In this document: positions 26,243 to 34,216 of the stretch, one piece after another
Layout: each line of letters begins with the position of its first letter
How positions within the stretch are numbered: position 1 is the first letter of the stretch
From: CAZKWG01 sp964615375
Lineage (GTDB): Bacteria > Myxococcota_A > UBA796 > CAZKWG01
Direction of reading: 5' to 3'
Length of the DNA stretch: 64,000 nucleotides
Assembly (NCBI GenBank): GCA_964615375.1
Contig: CAZTOW010000011.1
Coordinates: forward strand, 171,849 to 235,848
Translations under genes and position numbers: made by a program
The notes under the pieces: generated by a model
Seen by the model: only the letters and a program-made list of their open reading frames with translations
Databases searched by the model: none
Told to the model about the DNA's origin: nothing

Positions 26243-27319
26243 ATGGTCCGAGCCGTCCTCCCCCTGGGCCTCTCCCTCCTCCTCTCCTGCGTCCCCGCGG
26301 CCCGGCCCGCGCCGCAGCCCGAGCGCCTGACCCCGCTCGAGCTCATGTCCCGCGAGCTCGCCGCCCGCTGCGCGCTGCCCCGGGAGAGCGACGAGTTCGC
26401 CGCCAGCGTGGTGGACGCCGAGGCCGCGACCACGCTGGGGATGGTGCTGAAGAACCAGTACGTGAGGGACAGGGCAGCCTTCTCGCGGGCCATCGAGCGC
26501 TTCTACGAGGGGCGCGAGGACGATTACGACTTCCTGTTCGCATACGCGCCGGACATCGGGGCGGAGGCCGTGGGGATCCACATCGAGGTCGGGAAGCGCT
26601 ACGCCCCCACCCTCTATCGGAACAACGACGGCCTCCAGCCGCTCTCGGCGGAGCACCCCCGGCTGCGCAGCGTGCTGGTGATGACGCTGCCCGACAGCTG
26701 GGGCGGGGGGCCCATCCTCCATGAGCTGGGGCACTACTGGATGAACGGGCTCGGGCTGGTGCGGAAGACGGGCTTCCCGGAGGATCCGCACTGGGGGATG
26801 ACGGGGGTGGGCGGCATCCTGGGCGGCTTCGACAGCGCGAAGCTCACCTGCGCCGATCCCGCGGACGCGCGTCCGCCCGACTGCGCGCGCCGTGAGGACG
26901 GCCGCTACGAGGTGCTGGTGCCCGGGCGCAAGGTGGGGGGAGACTACGGGGTATACGCGCCGCTGGAGCTGTACCTGATGGGCCTGATCCCGGCCTCCGA
27001 GGTCCCGCCCGTCGCCATCCTGGAGGACCCGCAGGTCATGAACGGCGGGGACGAGCAGCGGCGGCTGCACAGCGTCAGCAGGGTGCGCTGGGTGACGGCC
27101 GAGGAGATCAGCGGCCTCATGGGTGGGCCGCCGCCGGAGCGCATCGACGCGGATCGGCCGCTCAGGGTGGGCTTCGTCTACTACAGCCCGACCCCGCACC
27201 CCGAGGGGCTTGCGCAGATCGCCACGGCCGCGCGCCAGTTCGGCGCCATCGAGGCCGCCGCGCACAGCTCCTGGTGCCACGCGACGGGGGGCCGCTCCAA
27301 GGTGCGCGTGGATCTGTGA
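26243..27319 (+). CDS. Putative zinc metalloprotease lipoprotein
   Basis: The 358-residue lipoprotein has the lipobox LSLLLSC and a gluzincin/metzincin-like HELGH motif at residues 160-164 (PILHELGHYWMNGLG), the classical HExxH zinc site. A downstream PHWGMTGVGGILGGFD segment may supply a third ligand or the active-site loop, and a YAPLELYLMGLIP stretch near residue 240 resembles Met-turn regions of secreted peptidases. The family is not certain. It lies 66 bases after the third cytochrome gene on the same strand and may be in the same operon. A strong inverted repeat follows it. Confidence 0.7.
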   Translation: MVRAVLPLGLSLLLSCVPAARPAPQPERLTPLELMSRELAARCALPRESDEFAASVVDAEAATTLGMVLKNQYVRDRAAFSRAIERFYEGREDDYDFLFAYAPDIGAEAVGIHIEVGKRYAPTLYRNNDGLQPLSAEHPRLRSVLVMTLPDSWGGGPILHELGHYWMNGLGLVRKTGFPEDPHWGMTGVGGILGGFDSAKLTCADPADARPPDCARREDGRYEVLVPGRKVGGDYGVYAPLELYLMGLIPASEVPPVAILEDPQVMNGGDEQRRLHSVSRVRWVTAEEISGLMGGPPPERIDADRPLRVGFVYYSPTPHPEGLAQIATAARQFGAIEAAAHSSWCHATGGRSKVRVDL

Positions 27320-27330
27320 GCCCGGCAAAG

Positions 27331-27362
27331 GCGCCGGCGCCCCAACAAGCGGGCGCCGGCGC
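27331..27362. terminator. Perfect 12-bp inverted repeat between convergent genes
   Basis: GCGCCGGCGCCC (27331-27342) is exactly complementary to GGGCGCCGGCGC (27351-27362), with an eight-base loop. It stands 12 bases after the metalloprotease stop and nine bases after the stop of the minus-strand 19-residue peptide gene, followed on that strand by CTTT. It is best read as a bidirectional terminator. Confidence 0.65.
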
Positions 27363-27370
27363 GGCGCTCA

Positions 27371-27430
27371 TCAGGTGCCGGTGACCGACATGGCGTAGCC
27401 GCCAGCGCGGATCTTCGTGCGGGACTTCAT
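27371..27430 (-). CDS. 19-residue peptide gene, possible peptide precursor
   Basis: This very short gene reads MKSRTKIRAGGYAMSVTGT. It has a perfect GGAGGT ribosome site four bases before the ATG, a plausible sigma-70 promoter 44-71 bases upstream and a strong hairpin nine bases after the stop, so it looks like a complete transcription unit. The KIRAGG stretch recalls the K-(V/I)-(K/R)-A-G-G start of short modified-peptide precursors from myxobacteria and cyanobacteria; that link is from memory and inference. No obvious maturation enzyme is adjacent. It could instead be a leader peptide or a small signalling or toxic peptide. Confidence 0.55.
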   Translation of the reverse strand: MKSRTKIRAGGYAMSVTGT

Positions 27431-27473
27431 GGGGACCTCCTGGTGTGCGACCCGCTCGTGCGGGTCTGAGATC

Positions 27474-27501
27474 ATCATAACACCAGCTTTGAGGCCGTCT
27501 A
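27474..27501 (-). promoter_or_regulatory. Sigma-70-like promoter for the 19-residue peptide gene
   Basis: On the minus strand TAGACG (27501-27496) and TATGAT (27479-27474) are separated by 16 bases. The region is far richer in A+T than its surroundings. The predicted leader contains GACCCG...CGGGTC (about 27449-27466), a six-base-pair hairpin just before the ribosome site. Confidence 0.5.
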
Positions 27502-27517
27502 TTCGAAATAACTCAAT

Positions 27518-27543
27518 ACAATTGGACACAATTGCTTACAATT
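27518..27543. repeat. Three ACAATT repeats at 10-bp spacing
   Basis: ACAATT occurs at 27518, 27528 and 27538, exactly one helical turn apart, in the A+T-rich gap between the Uma2-like gene and the short peptide gene. Two copies continue as the palindrome CAATTG. The spacing suggests cooperative binding of a regulator upstream of the peptide promoter. Confidence 0.5.
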
Positions 27544-27545
27544 TC

Positions 27546-28400
27546 TCAACCCTGTCCGCCCAGCCGCGCCCGCAGGCTGGCCAGCTCCTGCTCCAGCGCC
27601 GCGCGCGCCGCTTCTGCAGCCTCAGCGCGAACCAGCGCCTCCTCGCGCTGCCGCTCGGCCTCTTCGCGCGCCGCGACCTCCGCGGCCAGTCGCTGCTCGC
27701 GCTCGAGGAGGTCCGCCTCTCGGCGGGCCATCAGCGCCTCGAGGCGCCCCAGGATCTCCATGGGCTCGGGCACCATCGCGTCGCCGGAGAAGAAGCGCAG
27801 GCGATCCTCGAGCACGCCGAGGTTGAGCCCGAGGATCTGAGAGTGGAGCAGCCCCAGGCGCGGCGCGATGTTGCGGTAGGTCGAGCCCTGCAGCCGGTAG
27901 CCGTAGAGCTTCTGCGTCCCACGGTCGTAGACGAAGTACTCCGGGATGCCGAGGCGCGCGTAGCGGGCCACGTTGCGGACCAGATCCTTGTTCCGGTCGC
28001 CCGCGACCAGCACCTCCAGGACGAGATCGACGCCGCGGCGCTCCAGGGTGACCGACCAGCACATGCGCCGGTCGTCCTCAGGGGACTCGACGTCGAGCAC
28101 GGCCAGCAGATCCGGGCAGAAGGCCTCTTCTCCCGGGTAGAGCACCGCGAGATCCGCGGCCAGGAAGATCGTCCGATCGATGCGGTCGAAGTGGCCGCCG
28201 AGGGTGTTCAGCGCGCGGATCTTCGCGCGCGAGTGCTGCAGCCCCTCGCCCGTGGACATGCGCTCCTGCTCCAGGGCGGCGAAGACCTCCAGCAGGTGAG
28301 CCTCCCGCTGCGCGGGGGTCATCGCCAGCCACACCTCGTCGCTCGGGGTGATGGGGATGGACTCGGGCGGGGCGGGCAGCCCCAGGGCGCGGGAGGACAT
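27546..28400 (-). CDS. Uma2-family (DUF820) endonuclease-like protein with C-terminal coiled coil
   Basis: The 284-residue protein has a Uma2/DUF820 domain at about residues 60-200, a PD-(D/E)XK nuclease-like fold common in cyanobacteria and myxobacteria. Candidate catalytic elements are CPDLLAVLDV, the later VDLVLEVLVAG and NKD. The last 80 residues are a charged Ala/Glu/Arg-rich heptad region typical of a coiled coil. The family is expanded in many genomes and its cellular role is not settled. ATG 28400 is the start. There is no adjacent partner beyond the short peptide gene downstream on the same strand. Confidence 0.8.
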   Translation of the reverse strand: MSSRALGLPAPPESIPITPSDEVWLAMTPAQREAHLLEVFAALEQERMSTGEGLQHSRAKIRALNTLGGHFDRIDRTIFLAADLAVLYPGEEAFCPDLLAVLDVESPEDDRRMCWSVTLERRGVDLVLEVLVAGDRNKDLVRNVARYARLGIPEYFVYDRGTQKLYGYRLQGSTYRNIAPRLGLLHSQILGLNLGVLEDRLRFFSGDAMVPEPMEILGRLEALMARREADLLEREQRLAAEVAAREEAERQREEALVRAEAAEAARAALEQELASLRARLGGQG

Positions 28401-28438
28401 GGAGAGACTCTAAAGTTCGGCCGCGCTCGCGTCCACCC

Positions 28439-28966
28439 TCAGGGCTTCGCCACGGCTACCCGGATGGCCTCCCACCAGCTCTCCTCGTCCTCGGGGAGGG
28501 TGACGGGGACGGTCTCGCTCTCCACGATCACCGCGGCGGGGCCGAGCTGCACCGTGGCGCCGAAGGGGAGCAGGCGACCGTCGGCCAGGAGGAGCCCGTG
28601 GACCCGGCTCCCGTGGTCATCGACCACGATATCCTTGACCTCGGCGAGGGCCTGGCCGCCGCGGGTGAGGCTGCCGGTGCCCAGGTAGGCGCTGGCCCAG
28701 GCCCGCCCGTCCACCGGCTTGGGGCGGCCCGAGCCGGCCCACTCGATCGCGCTCTCCGCGCGCAGCAACACGACGTCGCGACCCAGCAGCTCCAGATCCG
28801 CCGCCGCCACGCCGCCGCCCTTGGCGAAGACCGTGCCGGTCTTGACGCGCCAGCCCGAGATCAGGCCCGTGCCGAGCTCGAAGAGGAAGTCGTCCACCTT
28901 GCCGACGACGGCGCCCTCCTGCCGCGCGATGGCCTGCATCCCCTGGACCCGCTTGAAGGTGCGCAT
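28439..28966 (-). CDS. PRC-barrel domain protein
   Basis: The 175-residue protein contains two PRC-barrel-like beta modules. The first begins at residue 1 (IARQEGAVVGKVDDFLFELG) and the second near residue 90 (GGQALAEVKDIVVDDHG). PRC-barrel domains are small protein- or RNA-binding modules found in RimM and in photosynthetic reaction centre H subunits. ATG 28966 fits the domain start; a GTG at 29020 would add 18 mostly Gly/Asp residues and is less likely. The gene is divergent from the lipoprotein at 29096 and lies behind the Uma2-like gene's start on the same strand. A specific role cannot be inferred. Confidence 0.75.
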   Translation of the reverse strand: MRTFKRVQGMQAIARQEGAVVGKVDDFLFELGTGLISGWRVKTGTVFAKGGGVAAADLELLGRDVVLLRAESAIEWAGSGRPKPVDGRAWASAYLGTGSLTRGGQALAEVKDIVVDDHGSRVHGLLLADGRLLPFGATVQLGPAAVIVESETVPVTLPEDEESWWEAIRVAVAKP

Positions 28967-29095
28967 GCTCTTTTCGTCTCCGCTGTCCCCCCCGAGGCCG
29001 CCCACGAGGGTCCCCTTCACTGTAACCGATCCTCGGCGCTGGACCGCCTGCGCTGGACGTGAAAGAATAGAGCAGATTCCTTCCTGGGAGGCCGC

Positions 29096-30040
29096 GTGCT
29101 CGCGTTGCTCCTCGCCTGTGGAGGCTCGGACTCAGGCTCGCCCGCGCCGGACGTGGCTGAGGCTCCGCTCGCCTACGACATCGCCGACTACACCGACCAG
29201 GAGCGGCCTGAGGCCAGCTTCGACCAGCAGGCCGTGGAAGAGGCGCTTCAGACCGCCATCGACGACGTGCTGCGGAGCGCGGCGACGCCGGTGGTGGAGG
29301 GCTACGCGGAGGCCATGAGCTTCGCCGACGCGGACTGTCCTACCCTCTACGATGTGGACGGGAACACCGTCTGGTACGACTACTGCACCACGGACGAGGG
29401 CGCGACGTTCTCAGGCTACGGCTTCTACTACGTCTACGACGACGTGGACGTGCTGGGGGCCGGGGTGCCGATGGACGGGGCGGTGGTGACGGGTCTGGGG
29501 CGGATCACGGGCCCGGACGGGGTGACTATCGAGGTGGGCGGGACCGCGGGCGAGCTCTCGGGCAGCACGGAGGACCTGGACGCCTGGGTCTCGGTCACCG
29601 CGGGGAGCTTCGCCTGGGACGCGCCCGAGGCGGAGGGCACCTGGCTGGAGGCGGGGCTGCGCCCGAGCCTGACCCTGTACGCGATCACCCTGCCGGAGTA
29701 CGGCCTGCACTACCTGAGCGTGGAGGGCGGGCTGGACGGGCTCGAGGACGCGAGCGGGGACGCGCTGGGCCTGCCCACGGCCACCTTCGCGGGGACCGTC
29801 CTGGCGGACGAGGCGGTGGGCTTCCCCTGCGATCAGGAGCCGAGCGGCTCGATCTCCGTGCGCGACCCGAACGGCGCCTGGTACACGGTGGACTTCGACG
29901 TGGACGCCGAGGACGGCGATGATCCCGTGCTGAACGGGGTCTGCGACGGCTGCGGCGAGGTGACCCACAACGGGGAGGTCGTGGGCGAGGCCTGCGCCGA
30001 CCTCTCCGCCTGGCTGGACTGGGGAGAGAGCCCATGGTGA
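29096..30040 (+). CDS. Lipoprotein A of a paralogous pair flanking a DUF1501 cassette
   Basis: The 314-residue lipoprotein starts at GTG 29096 with GGGAGG upstream and the lipobox LLLAC within the first eight residues, an exceptionally short signal. The mature part is acidic and beta-rich. It shares with the gene at 33259 an N-terminal helix (VVEGYAEAM versus IVEAYEDAM), the block WYDYCTTDEGATFSGYG, and the C-terminal CDGCG followed by a DLSAWLDWGESPW end. At least six cysteines are conserved between the two. The family is otherwise unknown. Its end overlaps the next gene by seven bases, so it belongs to the same operon. Confidence 0.7.
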   Translation: MLALLLACGGSDSGSPAPDVAEAPLAYDIADYTDQERPEASFDQQAVEEALQTAIDDVLRSAATPVVEGYAEAMSFADADCPTLYDVDGNTVWYDYCTTDEGATFSGYGFYYVYDDVDVLGAGVPMDGAVVTGLGRITGPDGVTIEVGGTAGELSGSTEDLDAWVSVTAGSFAWDAPEAEGTWLEAGLRPSLTLYAITLPEYGLHYLSVEGGLDGLEDASGDALGLPTATFAGTVLADEAVGFPCDQEPSGSISVRDPNGAWYTVDFDVDAEDGDDPVLNGVCDGCGEVTHNGEVVGEACADLSAWLDWGESPW

Positions 30041-31632
30041 CGCTCATCCTGCTCGCATGCGCCGCGGAGCCCGCCCCGGAGGTGGGCTCCACCGAGATGG
30101 AGCCCGCCCGCCTGCTCTCCCGCTTGAGCCTGGACCTTCGCGGGGTCCGGCCGAGCGAGGACGAGCTGGCCGCGGTGGAGGCGGACCCGGACGCGCTCGA
30201 GGCGCTGACCGAGGAGATGCTCGCCGACGAGCGCTTCGAGGCGCGCGTGCGCGATCTGTTCTCGGAGGTCTACCTGACGCGGACGGAGAGCTTCCCCGTC
30301 TCCGCCTACGACGTGGGCCTGTCGAGCGAGGCGGCCTTCGACGCCTCGGTGGGCGAGGAGCCGCTGCGGGTGCTGGGCCGCGTGGCCGCCGAGGACCTGC
30401 CCTACACGGAGGTCGTGCTGGCGGACTGGACTATGGCGGACGAGACGCTGGCCAGCTTCCTCCCGCTCGATCGCGAGGAGGGGGATGGCTGGCAGGTGGC
30501 GCGCTACACCGACGGGCGGCCGGCGGCGGGCGTGCTGGCCACCACGGGCCTGTGGTGGCGCTACACGTCCACGGACAGCAACGCGAACCGGCGGCGGGCC
30601 AACGCGATCTCGCGCATCCTGCTGTGCAATGACTACCTGGACCGGCCCATCACCTTCGACCGCGACCTGAACCTGCTGGACGAGGACGCGGTGCGCGACG
30701 CGATCCGCACGGACGCCTCCTGCGCGAACTGTCACAACAGCCTGGACCCCATCGCGTCCTATCTGTTCGGGTTCTGGTGGTTCCAGGAGAACAGCGCGCT
30801 GGAGATCTCGCGCTACCACCCCGAGCGCGAGCTGCTCTGGGAGGACTACACGGAGGTCGCGCCCGCCTGGTACGGCGCGTCGGGCAGCGGGCTCGCCGAT
30901 CTGGCCTGGCAGGTGGCGGCGGACACGCGCTACCCGGACTGCGCGGTGGAGACGGTGACGCGGCTGATGCTGCGGCGCGAGCTGGAGCTGGAGGACACCG
31001 AGCGCCTGGAGACCCACCGCGCGGCCTTCCTCCAGGGCGGGCTCACGCTGCGCAGCCTCTTCGCCAGCGTGGTGAGCGACCCGGCCTACCGGGCGGCGCC
31101 CGGGGCGGACGAGCAGATCGAGGGGGCGGCGCCCACCAAGATGATGACGCCGGACCAGCTCGGGGACGCGGTGGAGGCGCTGACGGGCTTCCGCTGGACC
31201 TACGGCGGCTACGAGATGCTGGGCACGGACAGCGTGGGCGTGCGCACACTGGCGGGCGGCATCGACGGGGGCAGCGTCACGGCCTTCGCTGGCTCCCCGA
31301 ACGCCACGGTGATCCTGGTGCAACGCCGGCTGGCGGCGGCGGCGGCCAGCTACGCGGTGGAGACGGAGCAGGCGCTGGATCCGGGCCAGCGCCGCCTGTT
31401 CACCGAGATCGACTTCACGGAGACACCGGACAAGGGCTCCGACAGCATCGACGCCCAGATCGGGGCGCTGCAGCTCCGCGTCCACGGGCGGCGGGTGGCC
31501 TCGGACGCCGAGGAGGTGGCGGCCAACCGCGCGCTCTGGGAGGAGCTCTACAGCGCCACCGGGAGCGTCCCTCAGAGCTGGGCCGGGCTGCTCACCGCCC
31601 TGCTCGCCGATCCTGACTTCCTGCTCTATTGA
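30034..31632 (+). CDS. Exported DUF1549/DUF1588-like protein with c-type heme site
   Basis: The 532-residue lipoprotein (lipobox ILLACAAE) begins with a region like DUF1549 (LLSRLSLDLRGVRPSEDEL). It contains a c-type heme motif CANCH near residue 230 followed by NSLDPIASYLFGF, the arrangement seen in DUF1588/PSCyt proteins. These families are abundant in Planctomycetes and Myxococcota and are almost always encoded next to a DUF1501 protein, as here. The activity is unknown; oxidative work on polymeric substrates has been suggested for relatives. ATG 30034 overlaps the preceding gene. Confidence 0.75.
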   Translation: MVTLILLACAAEPAPEVGSTEMEPARLLSRLSLDLRGVRPSEDELAAVEADPDALEALTEEMLADERFEARVRDLFSEVYLTRTESFPVSAYDVGLSSEAAFDASVGEEPLRVLGRVAAEDLPYTEVVLADWTMADETLASFLPLDREEGDGWQVARYTDGRPAAGVLATTGLWWRYTSTDSNANRRRANAISRILLCNDYLDRPITFDRDLNLLDEDAVRDAIRTDASCANCHNSLDPIASYLFGFWWFQENSALEISRYHPERELLWEDYTEVAPAWYGASGSGLADLAWQVAADTRYPDCAVETVTRLMLRRELELEDTERLETHRAAFLQGGLTLRSLFASVVSDPAYRAAPGADEQIEGAAPTKMMTPDQLGDAVEALTGFRWTYGGYEMLGTDSVGVRTLAGGIDGGSVTAFAGSPNATVILVQRRLAAAAASYAVETEQALDPGQRRLFTEIDFTETPDKGSDSIDAQIGALQLRVHGRRVASDAEEVAANRALWEELYSATGSVPQSWAGLLTALLADPDFLLY

Positions 31633-31640
31633 GGTCCGCC

Positions 31641-32909
31641 ATGAACCGACGGCGCTTCCTCCGCTCCAGCGCGCTCGGGCTCGCCACCCTGGGCCTCGCC
31701 CCCGCGCGCCTGGCCCGCGCGGTGTCCGGCTCCGACCTGCGCTACATCTTCCTCTTCGCCCAGGGCGGCTGGGACCCCACCCGGGTCTTCGTCGACTGCC
31801 TGCGCGACCGCAACATCGATACCGAGTCCGACGCCGACTCGGAGAGCGCGGGTGGGCTCTCCTACGTCGCGCACGCCGACCGCCCCAGCGTGGACGCCTT
31901 CTTCTCGCGCTGGGCCAGCCAGTCGGTGATCTGCAACGGCGTGCAGGTGCGCTCCATCAACCACGACGTCTGCACCAGCCTGGCGCTCACGGGCAGCACG
32001 GCGGGCGAGGGGCCGGACTGGCCGGCGATCCTGGGGACCTCGGGGGCGGAGGGCTACGCGCTGCCGCACCTGGTCCTGGGCGGGGCCTCCTACCCGGGCG
32101 AGCTGGGGGCGGCGGTGGCCCGGACGGGGAGCGCGGGTCAGCTCGAGGCGCTGCTGAGCGGGCAGATCGTGGGCTGGTCGGACCTGCCGACGGAGGCGCC
32201 GAGCGCGGCGGTGGACGGGATCATCGACCGCTACCTGGCGCGGCGGGCGGCGGCGCGGGCCCTGGGAGCCCAGGGCGCGGTGGACCAGGCGTTGGCGGCG
32301 CGCTTCGAGGAGGCCAGCACCAAGGCGCGGGCGCTCCAGGACTACCGGAACGTCATGGACTTCACCGGCGGCGTGGGGCTGGCCGATCAGGCGGCGGTCG
32401 CCGCGGAGGCGCTGGGCGAGGGCCTGTGCCGGGCCGTGACGCTGGGCTTCTCGGGCGACACGGTGGGCCTGCTGGGCTGGGACAGCCACGCGGATAACGA
32501 CGCGACGCAGAGCGAGCTCTTCGAGTCGCTCTTCCAGGGGATCAACCGGCTGATGAGCCTGCTGGAGGCCACGCCGGGGCCGGACGGGCGCGCGCTCTCC
32601 GATCAGACCGTGCTGGTGGTCTTCTCCGAGATGGGGCGCACCCCGCAGAAGAACGCCACGGACGGCAAGGATCACTGGCCCTACACCAGCGTCCTGCTGA
32701 CGGGGCCGGGCCTGGACGGGGGGCGGGTCGTGGGCGACGTGGACGAGAATTATGTGGGGGAGAGCGTGGACTACGCGAGCGGCGAGGTCTCCGACGACGG
32801 CGCCCTGCTCTCGGTGGAGGCCATCGGCGCCACCCTGCTGGCGCTGGGCGGGGTGGATCCGGCGGAGTGGATCTCGGACGCCGACCCGGTCACGGGGATG
32901 ATCGCATGA
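31641..32909 (+). CDS. DUF1501 family protein with twin-arginine-like signal
   Basis: The 422-residue protein starts with NRRRFLRSSALGLATLGLA, a twin-arginine export signal. The body matches DUF1501, an alkaline-phosphatase/sulfatase-fold family, with the typical end containing VVFSEMGRTP and DGKDHWPYTSVLL. An in-frame TTG at 31629 exists, but ATG 31641 has GAGG six bases before it. It is the usual genomic partner of the DUF1549/DUF1588-type gene directly upstream. Folding before export suggests a bound metal cofactor. The stop overlaps the next ATG (ATGA). Confidence 0.85.
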   Translation: MNRRRFLRSSALGLATLGLAPARLARAVSGSDLRYIFLFAQGGWDPTRVFVDCLRDRNIDTESDADSESAGGLSYVAHADRPSVDAFFSRWASQSVICNGVQVRSINHDVCTSLALTGSTAGEGPDWPAILGTSGAEGYALPHLVLGGASYPGELGAAVARTGSAGQLEALLSGQIVGWSDLPTEAPSAAVDGIIDRYLARRAAARALGAQGAVDQALAARFEEASTKARALQDYRNVMDFTGGVGLADQAAVAAEALGEGLCRAVTLGFSGDTVGLLGWDSHADNDATQSELFESLFQGINRLMSLLEATPGPDGRALSDQTVLVVFSEMGRTPQKNATDGKDHWPYTSVLLTGPGLDGGRVVGDVDENYVGESVDYASGEVSDDGALLSVEAIGATLLALGGVDPAEWISDADPVTGMIA

Positions 32910-33262
32910 CGATCCTGCTCCTGAGCCTGTTCCTGGCCTGCTCCGACAAGGACGGCGAGTCCGGCGGCGCGGAGACCGGCCTCTGCGCCGACGCGCCAGT
33001 GCTCATGTACGCCAACTTCGGTGAGGGCTTCCTCATCGAGAACTGCCAGAGCTGCCACGCCAGCACCAGCGGCGACCGCAACGGCGCGCCCGAGGGTGTG
33101 GTCTTCGACACCCTCGCCGACGTGGTGAGCCAGAGCGCGCTCATTCTGGACGTGGCGACCGGGGACGACCCCAGCATGCCGCCGCAGGGGGGCGTGGACG
33201 AAGAGGACCGCGAGAAGCTGGAGATCTGGCTGACCTGCTGGATCGATGAGGAGGAGCCATGA
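32906..33262 (+). CDS. Small cytochrome c lipoprotein
   Basis: The 118-residue lipoprotein has the lipobox LFLAC at residues 8-12 and one heme c motif CQSCH near residue 47. Met residues in a DPSMPPQGG segment near residue 92 are a likely axial ligand, as in small cytochrome c domains. It overlaps both neighbours by four bases (ATGA on each side), so it should be made in a fixed ratio with the DUF1501 protein. It probably carries electrons for the heme protein at 30034. Confidence 0.8.
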   Translation: MTILLLSLFLACSDKDGESGGAETGLCADAPVLMYANFGEGFLIENCQSCHASTSGDRNGAPEGVVFDTLADVVSQSALILDVATGDDPSMPPQGGVDEEDREKLEIWLTCWIDEEEP

Positions 33263-34176
33263 TCGGGTGGCTGCTGCTCGCCTGCGCGGGCTCGAAGGGG
33301 GAGGACAGCGGATCCTCCGCCGAGGAGGCGCCTTATCTGGTGGACGAGGAGACGCTCGACCTGCCGGAGCCCACGTTTGACGCTGAGAGCGCCGCGGAGG
33401 CGGGTACGGTCGCGTTCGCTGCGCTGCGCGCGATCACGGCCGCGCCCATCGTCGAGGCCTATGAGGACGCGATGGAGGGCGCGGACAGCGACTGTCCGGA
33501 CTTCTTCACCAGCGAGGACGGCATCTCCTACTGGTACGACGACTGCACGTCCGGGGATGGGACCACCTTCAGCGGCTACGGCGCGATCGTGACCTACACG
33601 GGCGTCGAGGACGGCGGCTACGCCTGGGCGGGCGACGTGGTGTACGGATCGGGCACGATCACCGACGAGGACGGGGCGGTGCTCGCCATCAACGGCGCGG
33701 CGGGCCTGCTGGACGGCGAGAGCGCCGAGGGCGTGAGCGCGGCCTGGAACGTCGTGGACGGCGACTTCAGCGTGGACGGCGCGGACGAGGGCTGGCTGGC
33801 CAGCGGGCTTTCGCCCAGCCTCCAGATGCAGGCGCTCTCCTTCGGCGAGATCCGCGCCTTCATCGTGACCGGGACCCTCGCCGGGCTGGACGGCGAGATC
33901 GACGCGATCCTGGCCGACGACATGCTCATCGGCACGGAGGAGACCGGGACGCCCTGCGCGCTGGAGCCCACCGGCGGGCTCAGCCTGCGTGACGCCGAGG
34001 GCCACTGGACGGACGTCCTGTTCGACGTGCCCTTCGACACGTCCACCGAGACCTTCGGCGAGATGGACCCGGCGCTCTGCGACGGCTGCGGGCGGGCCTG
34101 GTTCCAGGGCCAGGATCTCGGCGAGGTCTGCTTCGACTTCTCCTCGCTGCTGGACTGGGACGGGAGCCCGTGGTGA
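33259..34176 (+). CDS. Lipoprotein B of the paralogous pair closing the DUF1501 cassette
   Basis: The 305-residue lipoprotein has the lipobox LLLAC in the first nine residues. It is a clear paralogue of the gene at 29096: shared blocks are WYDDCTSGDGTTFSGYG, the CALEPTGG segment, CDGCGRAW and the tail LDWDGSPW. The two genes bracket the three cytochrome/DUF1501 genes on one transcript, implying both take part in the same process, perhaps as alternative or hetero-oligomeric subunits. No outside family is recognised. The ATG overlaps the preceding stop. Confidence 0.7.
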   Translation: MIGWLLLACAGSKGEDSGSSAEEAPYLVDEETLDLPEPTFDAESAAEAGTVAFAALRAITAAPIVEAYEDAMEGADSDCPDFFTSEDGISYWYDDCTSGDGTTFSGYGAIVTYTGVEDGGYAWAGDVVYGSGTITDEDGAVLAINGAAGLLDGESAEGVSAAWNVVDGDFSVDGADEGWLASGLSPSLQMQALSFGEIRAFIVTGTLAGLDGEIDAILADDMLIGTEETGTPCALEPTGGLSLRDAEGHWTDVLFDVPFDTSTETFGEMDPALCDGCGRAWFQGQDLGEVCFDFSSLLDWDGSPW

Positions 34177-34213
34177 GGGCCCGCGGTGAGTGAGGGGGTG
34201 AGCCCCGCGGCCC
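34177..34213. terminator. Imperfect hairpin between convergent genes
   Basis: GGGCCCGCGG (34177-34186) pairs with CCGCGGCCC (34205-34213) with one bulged base. It lies between the stop of the plus-strand cassette and the stop of the minus-strand gene at 34217. There is no T-run, so termination is inferred from position. Confidence 0.35.
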
Positions 34214-34216
34214 GCC

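Noticed and set aside
27546..28400. Uma2-like protein as a restriction or defence nuclease
   Set aside because: The family is common outside defence islands, and nothing nearby supports a restriction-modification role.
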